Positions 10,515 through 24,900 of a stretch of 64,000 bases of DNA are shown here, piece after piece. Below the pieces are notes generated by a model. It had not been told where the DNA came from. It saw nothing but the letters and a program-made list of their open reading frames with translations, and did no database searches. Position 1 is the first letter of the stretch, and every line of letters starts with the position of its first letter. This DNA comes from Ryuthela nishihirai (Eukaryota > Arthropoda > Arachnida > Araneae > Heptathelidae). The position numbers and the translations under genes are program-made. Where the stretch lies: NCBI GenBank assembly GCA_038380435.1, contig JAWZYU010000709.1, positions 1-64,000 on the forward strand. The letters are read 5' to 3'.

Positions 10515-13500
10515 GCCCACGTCCGGGCCACAAATCCCACTGGAGAAAACCCACGGCAAGGCCAGAAAAGCCCCCAGGAAAAACCCACAACTGGGCAGAT
10601 GTACCTCAAACCCATGTCCTGGCAACAAAGGCCCCTGGGCAAAATCCACGTCTGGGGCACAAAAGCCCCCTGGCAAAACCCGCTTTCAGGCCACAAAAGC
10701 CTCTTGGAAAAACTCGCGTCCGTGCAGACGTGGCCCAAACCCGCGTCTGGACCACAAAGCCCCAGGAAAAACCCACGTCCTGGTCACAAAAGCCCCCGGG
10801 GAAAACTCACATCCGGGCAGATGTACCTCAAACCCATGTCCAGGCCACAAAGTCCCCTGGGCAAAACCCGCGTCTGGGGCACAAAAGCCCCCAGGCAAAA
10901 CCCGCATTCAGGCCACAAAAGTCTCTTGGAAAAACCCGCGTCTGGACCACAAAGACCCACGGGAAAAACCCACATCCAGGCCACAAAAGCCCCCGGGAAA
11001 AACCCGCATCCGGGGAGACGTGCCCCAAACCCATGTCCAGACCACAAAGGCCCACCAGGCAAAACCCGTATCTGGGCACACGCAACCCAAACCTGTGTCC
11101 CGGCCAAAAATCCCCGAGACAAAACCCACATCCACTCAGATGCATCCCAAACCCATGTCCGGGCCACAAAAGCACCCTGTCAAAACCCACGTCCAGGCCA
11201 CAAACGCACCCAGGCAAAACCCGCGTCCGGGGAACGTGCCCGAGCCCACGTCCGGGCCACAAATCCCACTGGAGAAAACCCACGGCAAGGCCAGAAAAGC
11301 CCCCAGGAAAAACCCACAACTGGGCAGATGTACCTCAAACCCATGTCCTGGCAACAAAGGCCCCTGGGCAAAATCCACGTCTGGGGCACAAAAGCCCCCT
11401 GGCAAAACCCGCTTTCAGGCCACAAAAGCCTCTTGGAAAAACTCGCGTCCGTGCAGACGTGGCCCAAACCCGCGTCTGGACCACAAAGCCCCAGGAAAAA
11501 CCCACGTCCTGGTCACAAAAGCCCCCGGGGAAAACTCACATCCGGGCAGATGTACCTCAAACCCATGTCCAGGCCACAAAGTCCCCTGGGCAAAACCCGC
11601 GTCTGGGGCACAAAAGCCCCCAGGCAAAACCCGCATTCAGGCCACAAAAGTCTCTTGGAAAAACCCGCGTCTGGACCACAAAGACCCACGGGAAAAACCC
11701 ACATCCAGGCCACAAAAGCCCCCGGGAAAAACCCGCATCCGGGGAGACGTGCCCCAAACCCATGTCCAGACCACAAAGGCCCACCAGGCAAAACCCGTAT
11801 CTGGGCACACGCAACCCAAACCTGTGTCCCGGCCAAAAATCCCCGAGACAAAACCCACATCCACTCAGATGCATCCCAAACCCATGTCCGGGCCACAAAA
11901 GCACCCTGTCAAAACCCACGTCCAGGCCACAAACGCACCCAGGCAAAACCCGCGTCCGGGGAACGTGCCCGAGCCCACGTCCGGGCCACAAATCCCACTG
12001 GAGAAAACCCACGGCAAGGCCAGAAAAGCCCCCAGGAAAAACCCACAACTGGGCAGATGTACCTCAAACCCATGTCCTGGCAACAAAGGCCCCTGGGCAA
12101 AATCCACGTCTGGGGCACAAAAGCCCCCTGGCAAAACCCGCTTTCAGGCCACAAAAGCCTCTTGGAAAAACTCGCGTCCGTGCAGACGTGGCCCAAACCC
12201 GCGTCTGGACCACAAAGCCCCAGGAAAAACCCACGTCCTGGTCACAAAAGCCCCCGGGGAAAACTCACATCCGGGCAGATGTACCTCAAACCCATGTCCA
12301 GGCCACAAAGTCCCCTGGGCAAAACCCGCGTCTGGGGCACAAAAGCCCCCAGGCAAAACCCGCATTCAGGCCACAAAAGTCTCTTGGAAAAACCCGCGTC
12401 TGGACCACAAAGACCCACGGGAAAAACCCACATCCAGGCCACAAAAGCCCCCGGGAAAAACCCGCATCCGGGGAGACGTGCCCCAAACCCATGTCCAGAC
12501 CACAAAGGCCCACCAGGCAAAACCCGTATCTGGGCACACGCAACCCAAACCTGTGTCCCGGCCAAAAATCCCCGAGACAAAACCCACATCCACTCAGATG
12601 CATCCCAAACCCATGTCCGGGCCACAAAAGCACCCTGTCAAAACCCACGTCCAGGCCACAAACGCACCCAGGCAAAACCCGCGTCCGGGGAACGTGCCCG
12701 AGCCCACGTCCGGGCCACAAATCCCACTGGAGAAAACCCACGGCAAGGCCAGAAAAGCCCCCAGGAAAAACCCACAACTGGGCAGATGTACCTCAAACCC
12801 ATGTCCTGGCAACAAAGGCCCCTGGGCAAAATCCACGTCTGGGGCACAAAAGCCCCCTGGCAAAACCCGCTTTCAGGCCACAAAAGCCTCTTGGAAAAAC
12901 TCGCGTCCGTGCAGACGTGGCCCAAACCCGCGTCTGGACCACAAAGCCCCAGGAAAAACCCACGTCCTGGTCACAAAAGCCCCCGGGGAAAACTCACATC
13001 CGGGCAGATGTACCTCAAACCCATGTCCAGGCCACAAAGTCCCCTGGGCAAAACCCGCGTCTGGGGCACAAAAGCCCCCAGGCAAAACCCGCATTCAGGC
13101 CACAAAAGTCTCTTGGAAAAACCCGCGTCTGGACCACAAAGACCCACGGGAAAAACCCACATCCAGGCCACAAAAGCCCCCGGGAAAAACCCGCATCCGG
13201 GGAGACGTGCCCCAAACCCATGTCCAGACCACAAAGGCCCACCAGGCAAAACCCGTATCTGGGCACACGCAACCCAAACCTGTGTCCCGGCCAAAAATCC
13301 CCGAGACAAAACCCACATCCACTCAGATGCATCCCAAACCCATGTCCGGGCCACAAAAGCACCCTGTCAAAACCCACGTCCAGGCCACAAACGCACCCAG
13401 GCAAAACCCGCGTCCGGGGAACGTGCCCGAGCCCACGTCCGGGCCACAAATCCCACTGGAGAAAACCCACGGCAAGGCCAGAAAAGCCCCCAGGAAAAAC

Positions 13501-15771
13501 CCACAACTGGGCAGATGTACCTCAAACCCATGTCCTGGCAACAAAGGCCCCTGGGCAAAATCCACGTCTGGGGCACAAAAGCCCCCTGGCAAAACCCGCT
13601 TTCAGGCCACAAAAGCCTCTTGGAAAAACTCGCGTCCGTGCAGACGTGGCCCAAACCCGCGTCTGGACCACAAAGCCCCAGGAAAAACCCACGTCCTGGT
13701 CACAAAAGCCCCCGGGGAAAACTCACATCCGGGCAGATGTACCTCAAACCCATGTCCAGGCCACAAAGTCCCCTGGGCAAAACCCGCGTCTGGGGCACAA
13801 AAGCCCCCAGGCAAAACCCGCATTCAGGCCACAAAAGTCTCTTGGAAAAACCCGCGTCTGGACCACAAAGACCCACGGGAAAAACCCACATCCAGGCCAC
13901 AAAAGCCCCCGGGAAAAACCCGCATCCGGGGAGACGTGCCCCAAACCCATGTCCAGACCACAAAGGCCCACCAGGCAAAACCCGTATCTGGGCACACGCA
14001 ACCCAAACCTGTGTCCCGGCCAAAAATCCCCGAGACAAAACCCACATCCACTCAGATGCATCCCAAACCCATGTCCGGGCCACAAAAGCACCCTGTCAAA
14101 ACCCACGTCCAGGCCACAAACGCACCCAGGCAAAACCCGCGTCCGGGGAACGTGCCCGAGCCCACGTCCGGGCCACAAATCCCACTGGAGAAAACCCACG
14201 GCAAGGCCAGAAAAGCCCCCAGGAAAAACCCACAACTGGGCAGATGTACCTCAAACCCATGTCCTGGCAACAAAGGCCCCTGGGCAAAATCCACGTCTGG
14301 GGCACAAAAGCCCCCTGGCAAAACCCGCTTTCAGGCCACAAAAGCCTCTTGGAAAAACTCGCGTCCGTGCAGACGTGGCCCAAACCCGCGTCTGGACCAC
14401 AAAGCCCCAGGAAAAACCCACGTCCTGGTCACAAAAGCCCCCGGGGAAAACTCACATCCGGGCAGATGTACCTCAAACCCATGTCCAGGCCACAAAGTCC
14501 CCTGGGCAAAACCCGCGTCTGGGGCACAAAAGCCCCCAGGCAAAACCCGCATTCAGGCCACAAAAGTCTCTTGGAAAAACCCGCGTCTGGACCACAAAGA
14601 CCCACGGGAAAAACCCACATCCAGGCCACAAAAGCCCCCGGGAAAAACCCGCATCCGGGGAGACGTGCCCCAAACCCATGTCCAGACCACAAAGGCCCAC
14701 CAGGCAAAACCCGTATCTGGGCACACGCAACCCAAACCTGTGTCCCGGCCAAAAATCCCCGAGACAAAACCCACATCCACTCAGATGCATCCCAAACCCA
14801 TGTCCGGGCCACAAAAGCACCCTGTCAAAACCCACGTCCAGGCCACAAACGCACCCAGGCAAAACCCGCGTCCGGGGAACGTGCCCGAGCCCACGTCCGG
14901 GCCACAAATCCCACTGGAGAAAACCCACGGCAAGGCCAGAAAAGCCCCCAGGAAAAACCCACAACTGGGCAGATGTACCTCAAACCCATGTCCTGGCAAC
15001 AAAGGCCCCTGGGCAAAATCCACGTCTGGGGCACAAAAGCCCCCTGGCAAAACCCGCTTTCAGGCCACAAAAGCCTCTTGGAAAAACTCGCGTCCGTGCA
15101 GACGTGGCCCAAACCCGCGTCTGGACCACAAAGCCCCAGGAAAAACCCACGTCCTGGTCACAAAAGCCCCCGGGGAAAACTCACATCCGGGCAGATGTAC
15201 CTCAAACCCATGTCCAGGCCACAAAGTCCCCTGGGCAAAACCCGCGTCTGGGGCACAAAAGCCCCCAGGCAAAACCCGCATTCAGGCCACAAAAGTCTCT
15301 TGGAAAAACCCGCGTCTGGACCACAAAGACCCACGGGAAAAACCCACATCCAGGCCACAAAAGCCCCCGGGAAAAACCCGCATCCGGGGAGACGTGCCCC
15401 AAACCCATGTCCAGACCACAAAGGCCCACCAGGCAAAACCCGTATCTGGGCACACGCAACCCAAACCTGTGTCCCGGCCAAAAATCCCCGAGACAAAACC
15501 CACATCCACTCAGATGCATCCCAAACCCATGTCCGGGCCACAAAAGCACCCTGTCAAAACCCACGTCCAGGCCACAAACGCACCCAGGCAAAACCCGCGT
15601 CCGGGGAACGTGCCCGAGCCCACGTCCGGGCCACAAATCCCACTGGAGAAAACCCACGGCAAGGCCAGAAAAGCCCCCAGGAAAAACCCACAACTGGGCA
15701 GATGTACCTCAAACCCATGTCCTGGCAACAAAGGCCCCTGGGCAAAATCCACGTCTGGGGCACAAAAGCCC

Positions 15772-15773
15772 AT
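15772..15773 (+). other. Unique CC-to-AT double substitution at the duplication edge
   Basis: Canonical GCCCCCTGGC reads GCCCATTGGC here and nowhere else in the window. The two bases are the last two of the 22-bp homology tract used by the 222-bp duplication, seen in its left copy; the right copy at 15994-15995 is normal CC. A repair scar at the recombination site is plausible. An assembly or polishing error is possible. Confidence 0.9.
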
Positions 15774-15973
15774 TGGCAAAACCCGCTTTCAGGCCACAAA
15801 AGCCTCTTGGAAAAACTCGCGTCCGTGCAGACGTGGCCCAAACCCGCGTCTGGACCACAAAGCCCCAGGAAAAACCCACGTCCTGGTCACAAAAGCCCCC
15901 GGGGAAAACTCACATCCGGGCAGATGTACCTCAAACCCATGTCCAGGCCACAAAGTCCCCTGGGCAAAACCCG

Positions 15974-15995
15974 CGTCTGGGGCACAAAAGCCCCC
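15974..15995 (+). other. Unequal crossover interval creating the 222-bp gain
   Basis: Left of this interval the sequence is block II type (CCCGCGTCTGG), and right of it block I type (CTGGCAAAACCCGCTTTC). The 22 bp from CGTCTGGGG to CCCCC are identical in the two parents, so the exchange occurred somewhere within them. The unit 23 that follows is canonical. Confidence 0.92.
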
Positions 15996-18900
15996 TGGCA
16001 AAACCCGCTTTCAGGCCACAAAAGCCTCTTGGAAAAACTCGCGTCCGTGCAGACGTGGCCCAAACCCGCGTCTGGACCACAAAGCCCCAGGAAAAACCCA
16101 CGTCCTGGTCACAAAAGCCCCCGGGGAAAACTCACATCCGGGCAGATGTACCTCAAACCCATGTCCAGGCCACAAAGTCCCCTGGGCAAAACCCGCGTCT
16201 GGGGCACAAAAGCCCCCAGGCAAAACCCGCATTCAGGCCACAAAAGTCTCTTGGAAAAACCCGCGTCTGGACCACAAAGACCCACGGGAAAAACCCACAT
16301 CCAGGCCACAAAAGCCCCCGGGAAAAACCCGCATCCGGGGAGACGTGCCCCAAACCCATGTCCAGACCACAAAGGCCCACCAGGCAAAACCCGTATCTGG
16401 GCACACGCAACCCAAACCTGTGTCCCGGCCAAAAATCCCCGAGACAAAACCCACATCCACTCAGATGCATCCCAAACCCATGTCCGGGCCACAAAAGCAC
16501 CCTGTCAAAACCCACGTCCAGGCCACAAACGCACCCAGGCAAAACCCGCGTCCGGGGAACGTGCCCGAGCCCACGTCCGGGCCACAAATCCCACTGGAGA
16601 AAACCCACGGCAAGGCCAGAAAAGCCCCCAGGAAAAACCCACAACTGGGCAGATGTACCTCAAACCCATGTCCTGGCAACAAAGGCCCCTGGGCAAAATC
16701 CACGTCTGGGGCACAAAAGCCCCCTGGCAAAACCCGCTTTCAGGCCACAAAAGCCTCTTGGAAAAACTCGCGTCCGTGCAGACGTGGCCCAAACCCGCGT
16801 CTGGACCACAAAGCCCCAGGAAAAACCCACGTCCTGGTCACAAAAGCCCCCGGGGAAAACTCACATCCGGGCAGATGTACCTCAAACCCATGTCCAGGCC
16901 ACAAAGTCCCCTGGGCAAAACCCGCGTCTGGGGCACAAAAGCCCCCAGGCAAAACCCGCATTCAGGCCACAAAAGTCTCTTGGAAAAACCCGCGTCTGGA
17001 CCACAAAGACCCACGGGAAAAACCCACATCCAGGCCACAAAAGCCCCCGGGAAAAACCCGCATCCGGGGAGACGTGCCCCAAACCCATGTCCAGACCACA
17101 AAGGCCCACCAGGCAAAACCCGTATCTGGGCACACGCAACCCAAACCTGTGTCCCGGCCAAAAATCCCCGAGACAAAACCCACATCCACTCAGATGCATC
17201 CCAAACCCATGTCCGGGCCACAAAAGCACCCTGTCAAAACCCACGTCCAGGCCACAAACGCACCCAGGCAAAACCCGCGTCCGGGGAACGTGCCCGAGCC
17301 CACGTCCGGGCCACAAATCCCACTGGAGAAAACCCACGGCAAGGCCAGAAAAGCCCCCAGGAAAAACCCACAACTGGGCAGATGTACCTCAAACCCATGT
17401 CCTGGCAACAAAGGCCCCTGGGCAAAATCCACGTCTGGGGCACAAAAGCCCCCTGGCAAAACCCGCTTTCAGGCCACAAAAGCCTCTTGGAAAAACTCGC
17501 GTCCGTGCAGACGTGGCCCAAACCCGCGTCTGGACCACAAAGCCCCAGGAAAAACCCACGTCCTGGTCACAAAAGCCCCCGGGGAAAACTCACATCCGGG
17601 CAGATGTACCTCAAACCCATGTCCAGGCCACAAAGTCCCCTGGGCAAAACCCGCGTCTGGGGCACAAAAGCCCCCAGGCAAAACCCGCATTCAGGCCACA
17701 AAAGTCTCTTGGAAAAACCCGCGTCTGGACCACAAAGACCCACGGGAAAAACCCACATCCAGGCCACAAAAGCCCCCGGGAAAAACCCGCATCCGGGGAG
17801 ACGTGCCCCAAACCCATGTCCAGACCACAAAGGCCCACCAGGCAAAACCCGTATCTGGGCACACGCAACCCAAACCTGTGTCCCGGCCAAAAATCCCCGA
17901 GACAAAACCCACATCCACTCAGATGCATCCCAAACCCATGTCCGGGCCACAAAAGCACCCTGTCAAAACCCACGTCCAGGCCACAAACGCACCCAGGCAA
18001 AACCCGCGTCCGGGGAACGTGCCCGAGCCCACGTCCGGGCCACAAATCCCACTGGAGAAAACCCACGGCAAGGCCAGAAAAGCCCCCAGGAAAAACCCAC
18101 AACTGGGCAGATGTACCTCAAACCCATGTCCTGGCAACAAAGGCCCCTGGGCAAAATCCACGTCTGGGGCACAAAAGCCCCCTGGCAAAACCCGCTTTCA
18201 GGCCACAAAAGCCTCTTGGAAAAACTCGCGTCCGTGCAGACGTGGCCCAAACCCGCGTCTGGACCACAAAGCCCCAGGAAAAACCCACGTCCTGGTCACA
18301 AAAGCCCCCGGGGAAAACTCACATCCGGGCAGATGTACCTCAAACCCATGTCCAGGCCACAAAGTCCCCTGGGCAAAACCCGCGTCTGGGGCACAAAAGC
18401 CCCCAGGCAAAACCCGCATTCAGGCCACAAAAGTCTCTTGGAAAAACCCGCGTCTGGACCACAAAGACCCACGGGAAAAACCCACATCCAGGCCACAAAA
18501 GCCCCCGGGAAAAACCCGCATCCGGGGAGACGTGCCCCAAACCCATGTCCAGACCACAAAGGCCCACCAGGCAAAACCCGTATCTGGGCACACGCAACCC
18601 AAACCTGTGTCCCGGCCAAAAATCCCCGAGACAAAACCCACATCCACTCAGATGCATCCCAAACCCATGTCCGGGCCACAAAAGCACCCTGTCAAAACCC
18701 ACGTCCAGGCCACAAACGCACCCAGGCAAAACCCGCGTCCGGGGAACGTGCCCGAGCCCACGTCCGGGCCACAAATCCCACTGGAGAAAACCCACGGCAA
18801 GGCCAGAAAAGCCCCCAGGAAAAACCCACAACTGGGCAGATGTACCTCAAACCCATGTCCTGGCAACAAAGGCCCCTGGGCAAAATCCACGTCTGGGGCA

Positions 18901-21900
18901 CAAAAGCCCCCTGGCAAAACCCGCTTTCAGGCCACAAAAGCCTCTTGGAAAAACTCGCGTCCGTGCAGACGTGGCCCAAACCCGCGTCTGGACCACAAAG
19001 CCCCAGGAAAAACCCACGTCCTGGTCACAAAAGCCCCCGGGGAAAACTCACATCCGGGCAGATGTACCTCAAACCCATGTCCAGGCCACAAAGTCCCCTG
19101 GGCAAAACCCGCGTCTGGGGCACAAAAGCCCCCAGGCAAAACCCGCATTCAGGCCACAAAAGTCTCTTGGAAAAACCCGCGTCTGGACCACAAAGACCCA
19201 CGGGAAAAACCCACATCCAGGCCACAAAAGCCCCCGGGAAAAACCCGCATCCGGGGAGACGTGCCCCAAACCCATGTCCAGACCACAAAGGCCCACCAGG
19301 CAAAACCCGTATCTGGGCACACGCAACCCAAACCTGTGTCCCGGCCAAAAATCCCCGAGACAAAACCCACATCCACTCAGATGCATCCCAAACCCATGTC
19401 CGGGCCACAAAAGCACCCTGTCAAAACCCACGTCCAGGCCACAAACGCACCCAGGCAAAACCCGCGTCCGGGGAACGTGCCCGAGCCCACGTCCGGGCCA
19501 CAAATCCCACTGGAGAAAACCCACGGCAAGGCCAGAAAAGCCCCCAGGAAAAACCCACAACTGGGCAGATGTACCTCAAACCCATGTCCTGGCAACAAAG
19601 GCCCCTGGGCAAAATCCACGTCTGGGGCACAAAAGCCCCCTGGCAAAACCCGCTTTCAGGCCACAAAAGCCTCTTGGAAAAACTCGCGTCCGTGCAGACG
19701 TGGCCCAAACCCGCGTCTGGACCACAAAGCCCCAGGAAAAACCCACGTCCTGGTCACAAAAGCCCCCGGGGAAAACTCACATCCGGGCAGATGTACCTCA
19801 AACCCATGTCCAGGCCACAAAGTCCCCTGGGCAAAACCCGCGTCTGGGGCACAAAAGCCCCCAGGCAAAACCCGCATTCAGGCCACAAAAGTCTCTTGGA
19901 AAAACCCGCGTCTGGACCACAAAGACCCACGGGAAAAACCCACATCCAGGCCACAAAAGCCCCCGGGAAAAACCCGCATCCGGGGAGACGTGCCCCAAAC
20001 CCATGTCCAGACCACAAAGGCCCACCAGGCAAAACCCGTATCTGGGCACACGCAACCCAAACCTGTGTCCCGGCCAAAAATCCCCGAGACAAAACCCACA
20101 TCCACTCAGATGCATCCCAAACCCATGTCCGGGCCACAAAAGCACCCTGTCAAAACCCACGTCCAGGCCACAAACGCACCCAGGCAAAACCCGCGTCCGG
20201 GGAACGTGCCCGAGCCCACGTCCGGGCCACAAATCCCACTGGAGAAAACCCACGGCAAGGCCAGAAAAGCCCCCAGGAAAAACCCACAACTGGGCAGATG
20301 TACCTCAAACCCATGTCCTGGCAACAAAGGCCCCTGGGCAAAATCCACGTCTGGGGCACAAAAGCCCCCTGGCAAAACCCGCTTTCAGGCCACAAAAGCC
20401 TCTTGGAAAAACTCGCGTCCGTGCAGACGTGGCCCAAACCCGCGTCTGGACCACAAAGCCCCAGGAAAAACCCACGTCCTGGTCACAAAAGCCCCCGGGG
20501 AAAACTCACATCCGGGCAGATGTACCTCAAACCCATGTCCAGGCCACAAAGTCCCCTGGGCAAAACCCGCGTCTGGGGCACAAAAGCCCCCAGGCAAAAC
20601 CCGCATTCAGGCCACAAAAGTCTCTTGGAAAAACCCGCGTCTGGACCACAAAGACCCACGGGAAAAACCCACATCCAGGCCACAAAAGCCCCCGGGAAAA
20701 ACCCGCATCCGGGGAGACGTGCCCCAAACCCATGTCCAGACCACAAAGGCCCACCAGGCAAAACCCGTATCTGGGCACACGCAACCCAAACCTGTGTCCC
20801 GGCCAAAAATCCCCGAGACAAAACCCACATCCACTCAGATGCATCCCAAACCCATGTCCGGGCCACAAAAGCACCCTGTCAAAACCCACGTCCAGGCCAC
20901 AAACGCACCCAGGCAAAACCCGCGTCCGGGGAACGTGCCCGAGCCCACGTCCGGGCCACAAATCCCACTGGAGAAAACCCACGGCAAGGCCAGAAAAGCC
21001 CCCAGGAAAAACCCACAACTGGGCAGATGTACCTCAAACCCATGTCCTGGCAACAAAGGCCCCTGGGCAAAATCCACGTCTGGGGCACAAAAGCCCCCTG
21101 GCAAAACCCGCTTTCAGGCCACAAAAGCCTCTTGGAAAAACTCGCGTCCGTGCAGACGTGGCCCAAACCCGCGTCTGGACCACAAAGCCCCAGGAAAAAC
21201 CCACGTCCTGGTCACAAAAGCCCCCGGGGAAAACTCACATCCGGGCAGATGTACCTCAAACCCATGTCCAGGCCACAAAGTCCCCTGGGCAAAACCCGCG
21301 TCTGGGGCACAAAAGCCCCCAGGCAAAACCCGCATTCAGGCCACAAAAGTCTCTTGGAAAAACCCGCGTCTGGACCACAAAGACCCACGGGAAAAACCCA
21401 CATCCAGGCCACAAAAGCCCCCGGGAAAAACCCGCATCCGGGGAGACGTGCCCCAAACCCATGTCCAGACCACAAAGGCCCACCAGGCAAAACCCGTATC
21501 TGGGCACACGCAACCCAAACCTGTGTCCCGGCCAAAAATCCCCGAGACAAAACCCACATCCACTCAGATGCATCCCAAACCCATGTCCGGGCCACAAAAG
21601 CACCCTGTCAAAACCCACGTCCAGGCCACAAACGCACCCAGGCAAAACCCGCGTCCGGGGAACGTGCCCGAGCCCACGTCCGGGCCACAAATCCCACTGG
21701 AGAAAACCCACGGCAAGGCCAGAAAAGCCCCCAGGAAAAACCCACAACTGGGCAGATGTACCTCAAACCCATGTCCTGGCAACAAAGGCCCCTGGGCAAA
21801 ATCCACGTCTGGGGCACAAAAGCCCCCTGGCAAAACCCGCTTTCAGGCCACAAAAGCCTCTTGGAAAAACTCGCGTCCGTGCAGACGTGGCCCAAACCCG

Positions 21901-24900
21901 CGTCTGGACCACAAAGCCCCAGGAAAAACCCACGTCCTGGTCACAAAAGCCCCCGGGGAAAACTCACATCCGGGCAGATGTACCTCAAACCCATGTCCAG
22001 GCCACAAAGTCCCCTGGGCAAAACCCGCGTCTGGGGCACAAAAGCCCCCAGGCAAAACCCGCATTCAGGCCACAAAAGTCTCTTGGAAAAACCCGCGTCT
22101 GGACCACAAAGACCCACGGGAAAAACCCACATCCAGGCCACAAAAGCCCCCGGGAAAAACCCGCATCCGGGGAGACGTGCCCCAAACCCATGTCCAGACC
22201 ACAAAGGCCCACCAGGCAAAACCCGTATCTGGGCACACGCAACCCAAACCTGTGTCCCGGCCAAAAATCCCCGAGACAAAACCCACATCCACTCAGATGC
22301 ATCCCAAACCCATGTCCGGGCCACAAAAGCACCCTGTCAAAACCCACGTCCAGGCCACAAACGCACCCAGGCAAAACCCGCGTCCGGGGAACGTGCCCGA
22401 GCCCACGTCCGGGCCACAAATCCCACTGGAGAAAACCCACGGCAAGGCCAGAAAAGCCCCCAGGAAAAACCCACAACTGGGCAGATGTACCTCAAACCCA
22501 TGTCCTGGCAACAAAGGCCCCTGGGCAAAATCCACGTCTGGGGCACAAAAGCCCCCTGGCAAAACCCGCTTTCAGGCCACAAAAGCCTCTTGGAAAAACT
22601 CGCGTCCGTGCAGACGTGGCCCAAACCCGCGTCTGGACCACAAAGCCCCAGGAAAAACCCACGTCCTGGTCACAAAAGCCCCCGGGGAAAACTCACATCC
22701 GGGCAGATGTACCTCAAACCCATGTCCAGGCCACAAAGTCCCCTGGGCAAAACCCGCGTCTGGGGCACAAAAGCCCCCAGGCAAAACCCGCATTCAGGCC
22801 ACAAAAGTCTCTTGGAAAAACCCGCGTCTGGACCACAAAGACCCACGGGAAAAACCCACATCCAGGCCACAAAAGCCCCCGGGAAAAACCCGCATCCGGG
22901 GAGACGTGCCCCAAACCCATGTCCAGACCACAAAGGCCCACCAGGCAAAACCCGTATCTGGGCACACGCAACCCAAACCTGTGTCCCGGCCAAAAATCCC
23001 CGAGACAAAACCCACATCCACTCAGATGCATCCCAAACCCATGTCCGGGCCACAAAAGCACCCTGTCAAAACCCACGTCCAGGCCACAAACGCACCCAGG
23101 CAAAACCCGCGTCCGGGGAACGTGCCCGAGCCCACGTCCGGGCCACAAATCCCACTGGAGAAAACCCACGGCAAGGCCAGAAAAGCCCCCAGGAAAAACC
23201 CACAACTGGGCAGATGTACCTCAAACCCATGTCCTGGCAACAAAGGCCCCTGGGCAAAATCCACGTCTGGGGCACAAAAGCCCCCTGGCAAAACCCGCTT
23301 TCAGGCCACAAAAGCCTCTTGGAAAAACTCGCGTCCGTGCAGACGTGGCCCAAACCCGCGTCTGGACCACAAAGCCCCAGGAAAAACCCACGTCCTGGTC
23401 ACAAAAGCCCCCGGGGAAAACTCACATCCGGGCAGATGTACCTCAAACCCATGTCCAGGCCACAAAGTCCCCTGGGCAAAACCCGCGTCTGGGGCACAAA
23501 AGCCCCCAGGCAAAACCCGCATTCAGGCCACAAAAGTCTCTTGGAAAAACCCGCGTCTGGACCACAAAGACCCACGGGAAAAACCCACATCCAGGCCACA
23601 AAAGCCCCCGGGAAAAACCCGCATCCGGGGAGACGTGCCCCAAACCCATGTCCAGACCACAAAGGCCCACCAGGCAAAACCCGTATCTGGGCACACGCAA
23701 CCCAAACCTGTGTCCCGGCCAAAAATCCCCGAGACAAAACCCACATCCACTCAGATGCATCCCAAACCCATGTCCGGGCCACAAAAGCACCCTGTCAAAA
23801 CCCACGTCCAGGCCACAAACGCACCCAGGCAAAACCCGCGTCCGGGGAACGTGCCCGAGCCCACGTCCGGGCCACAAATCCCACTGGAGAAAACCCACGG
23901 CAAGGCCAGAAAAGCCCCCAGGAAAAACCCACAACTGGGCAGATGTACCTCAAACCCATGTCCTGGCAACAAAGGCCCCTGGGCAAAATCCACGTCTGGG
24001 GCACAAAAGCCCCCTGGCAAAACCCGCTTTCAGGCCACAAAAGCCTCTTGGAAAAACTCGCGTCCGTGCAGACGTGGCCCAAACCCGCGTCTGGACCACA
24101 AAGCCCCAGGAAAAACCCACGTCCTGGTCACAAAAGCCCCCGGGGAAAACTCACATCCGGGCAGATGTACCTCAAACCCATGTCCAGGCCACAAAGTCCC
24201 CTGGGCAAAACCCGCGTCTGGGGCACAAAAGCCCCCAGGCAAAACCCGCATTCAGGCCACAAAAGTCTCTTGGAAAAACCCGCGTCTGGACCACAAAGAC
24301 CCACGGGAAAAACCCACATCCAGGCCACAAAAGCCCCCGGGAAAAACCCGCATCCGGGGAGACGTGCCCCAAACCCATGTCCAGACCACAAAGGCCCACC
24401 AGGCAAAACCCGTATCTGGGCACACGCAACCCAAACCTGTGTCCCGGCCAAAAATCCCCGAGACAAAACCCACATCCACTCAGATGCATCCCAAACCCAT
24501 GTCCGGGCCACAAAAGCACCCTGTCAAAACCCACGTCCAGGCCACAAACGCACCCAGGCAAAACCCGCGTCCGGGGAACGTGCCCGAGCCCACGTCCGGG
24601 CCACAAATCCCACTGGAGAAAACCCACGGCAAGGCCAGAAAAGCCCCCAGGAAAAACCCACAACTGGGCAGATGTACCTCAAACCCATGTCCTGGCAACA
24701 AAGGCCCCTGGGCAAAATCCACGTCTGGGGCACAAAAGCCCCCTGGCAAAACCCGCTTTCAGGCCACAAAAGCCTCTTGGAAAAACTCGCGTCCGTGCAG
24801 ACGTGGCCCAAACCCGCGTCTGGACCACAAAGCCCCAGGAAAAACCCACGTCCTGGTCACAAAAGCCCCCGGGGAAAACTCACATCCGGGCAGATGTACC

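Larger units (their letters stand above)
15340..16290 (+). repeat. Unit 22, enlarged to 951 bp by a 222-bp duplication
   Basis: The phase of every later unit is displaced by 222 bp relative to units 1-21. Block I and its following subrepeats occur twice here: the first copy of the block I third subrepeat passes 15,774 and the second passes 15,996. The junction joins the start of the block II third subrepeat to the rest of the block I third subrepeat. This is exactly what an out-of-register crossover between the two internal blocks produces. The reciprocal product, a 507-bp unit, is not in the window. Confidence 0.95.
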
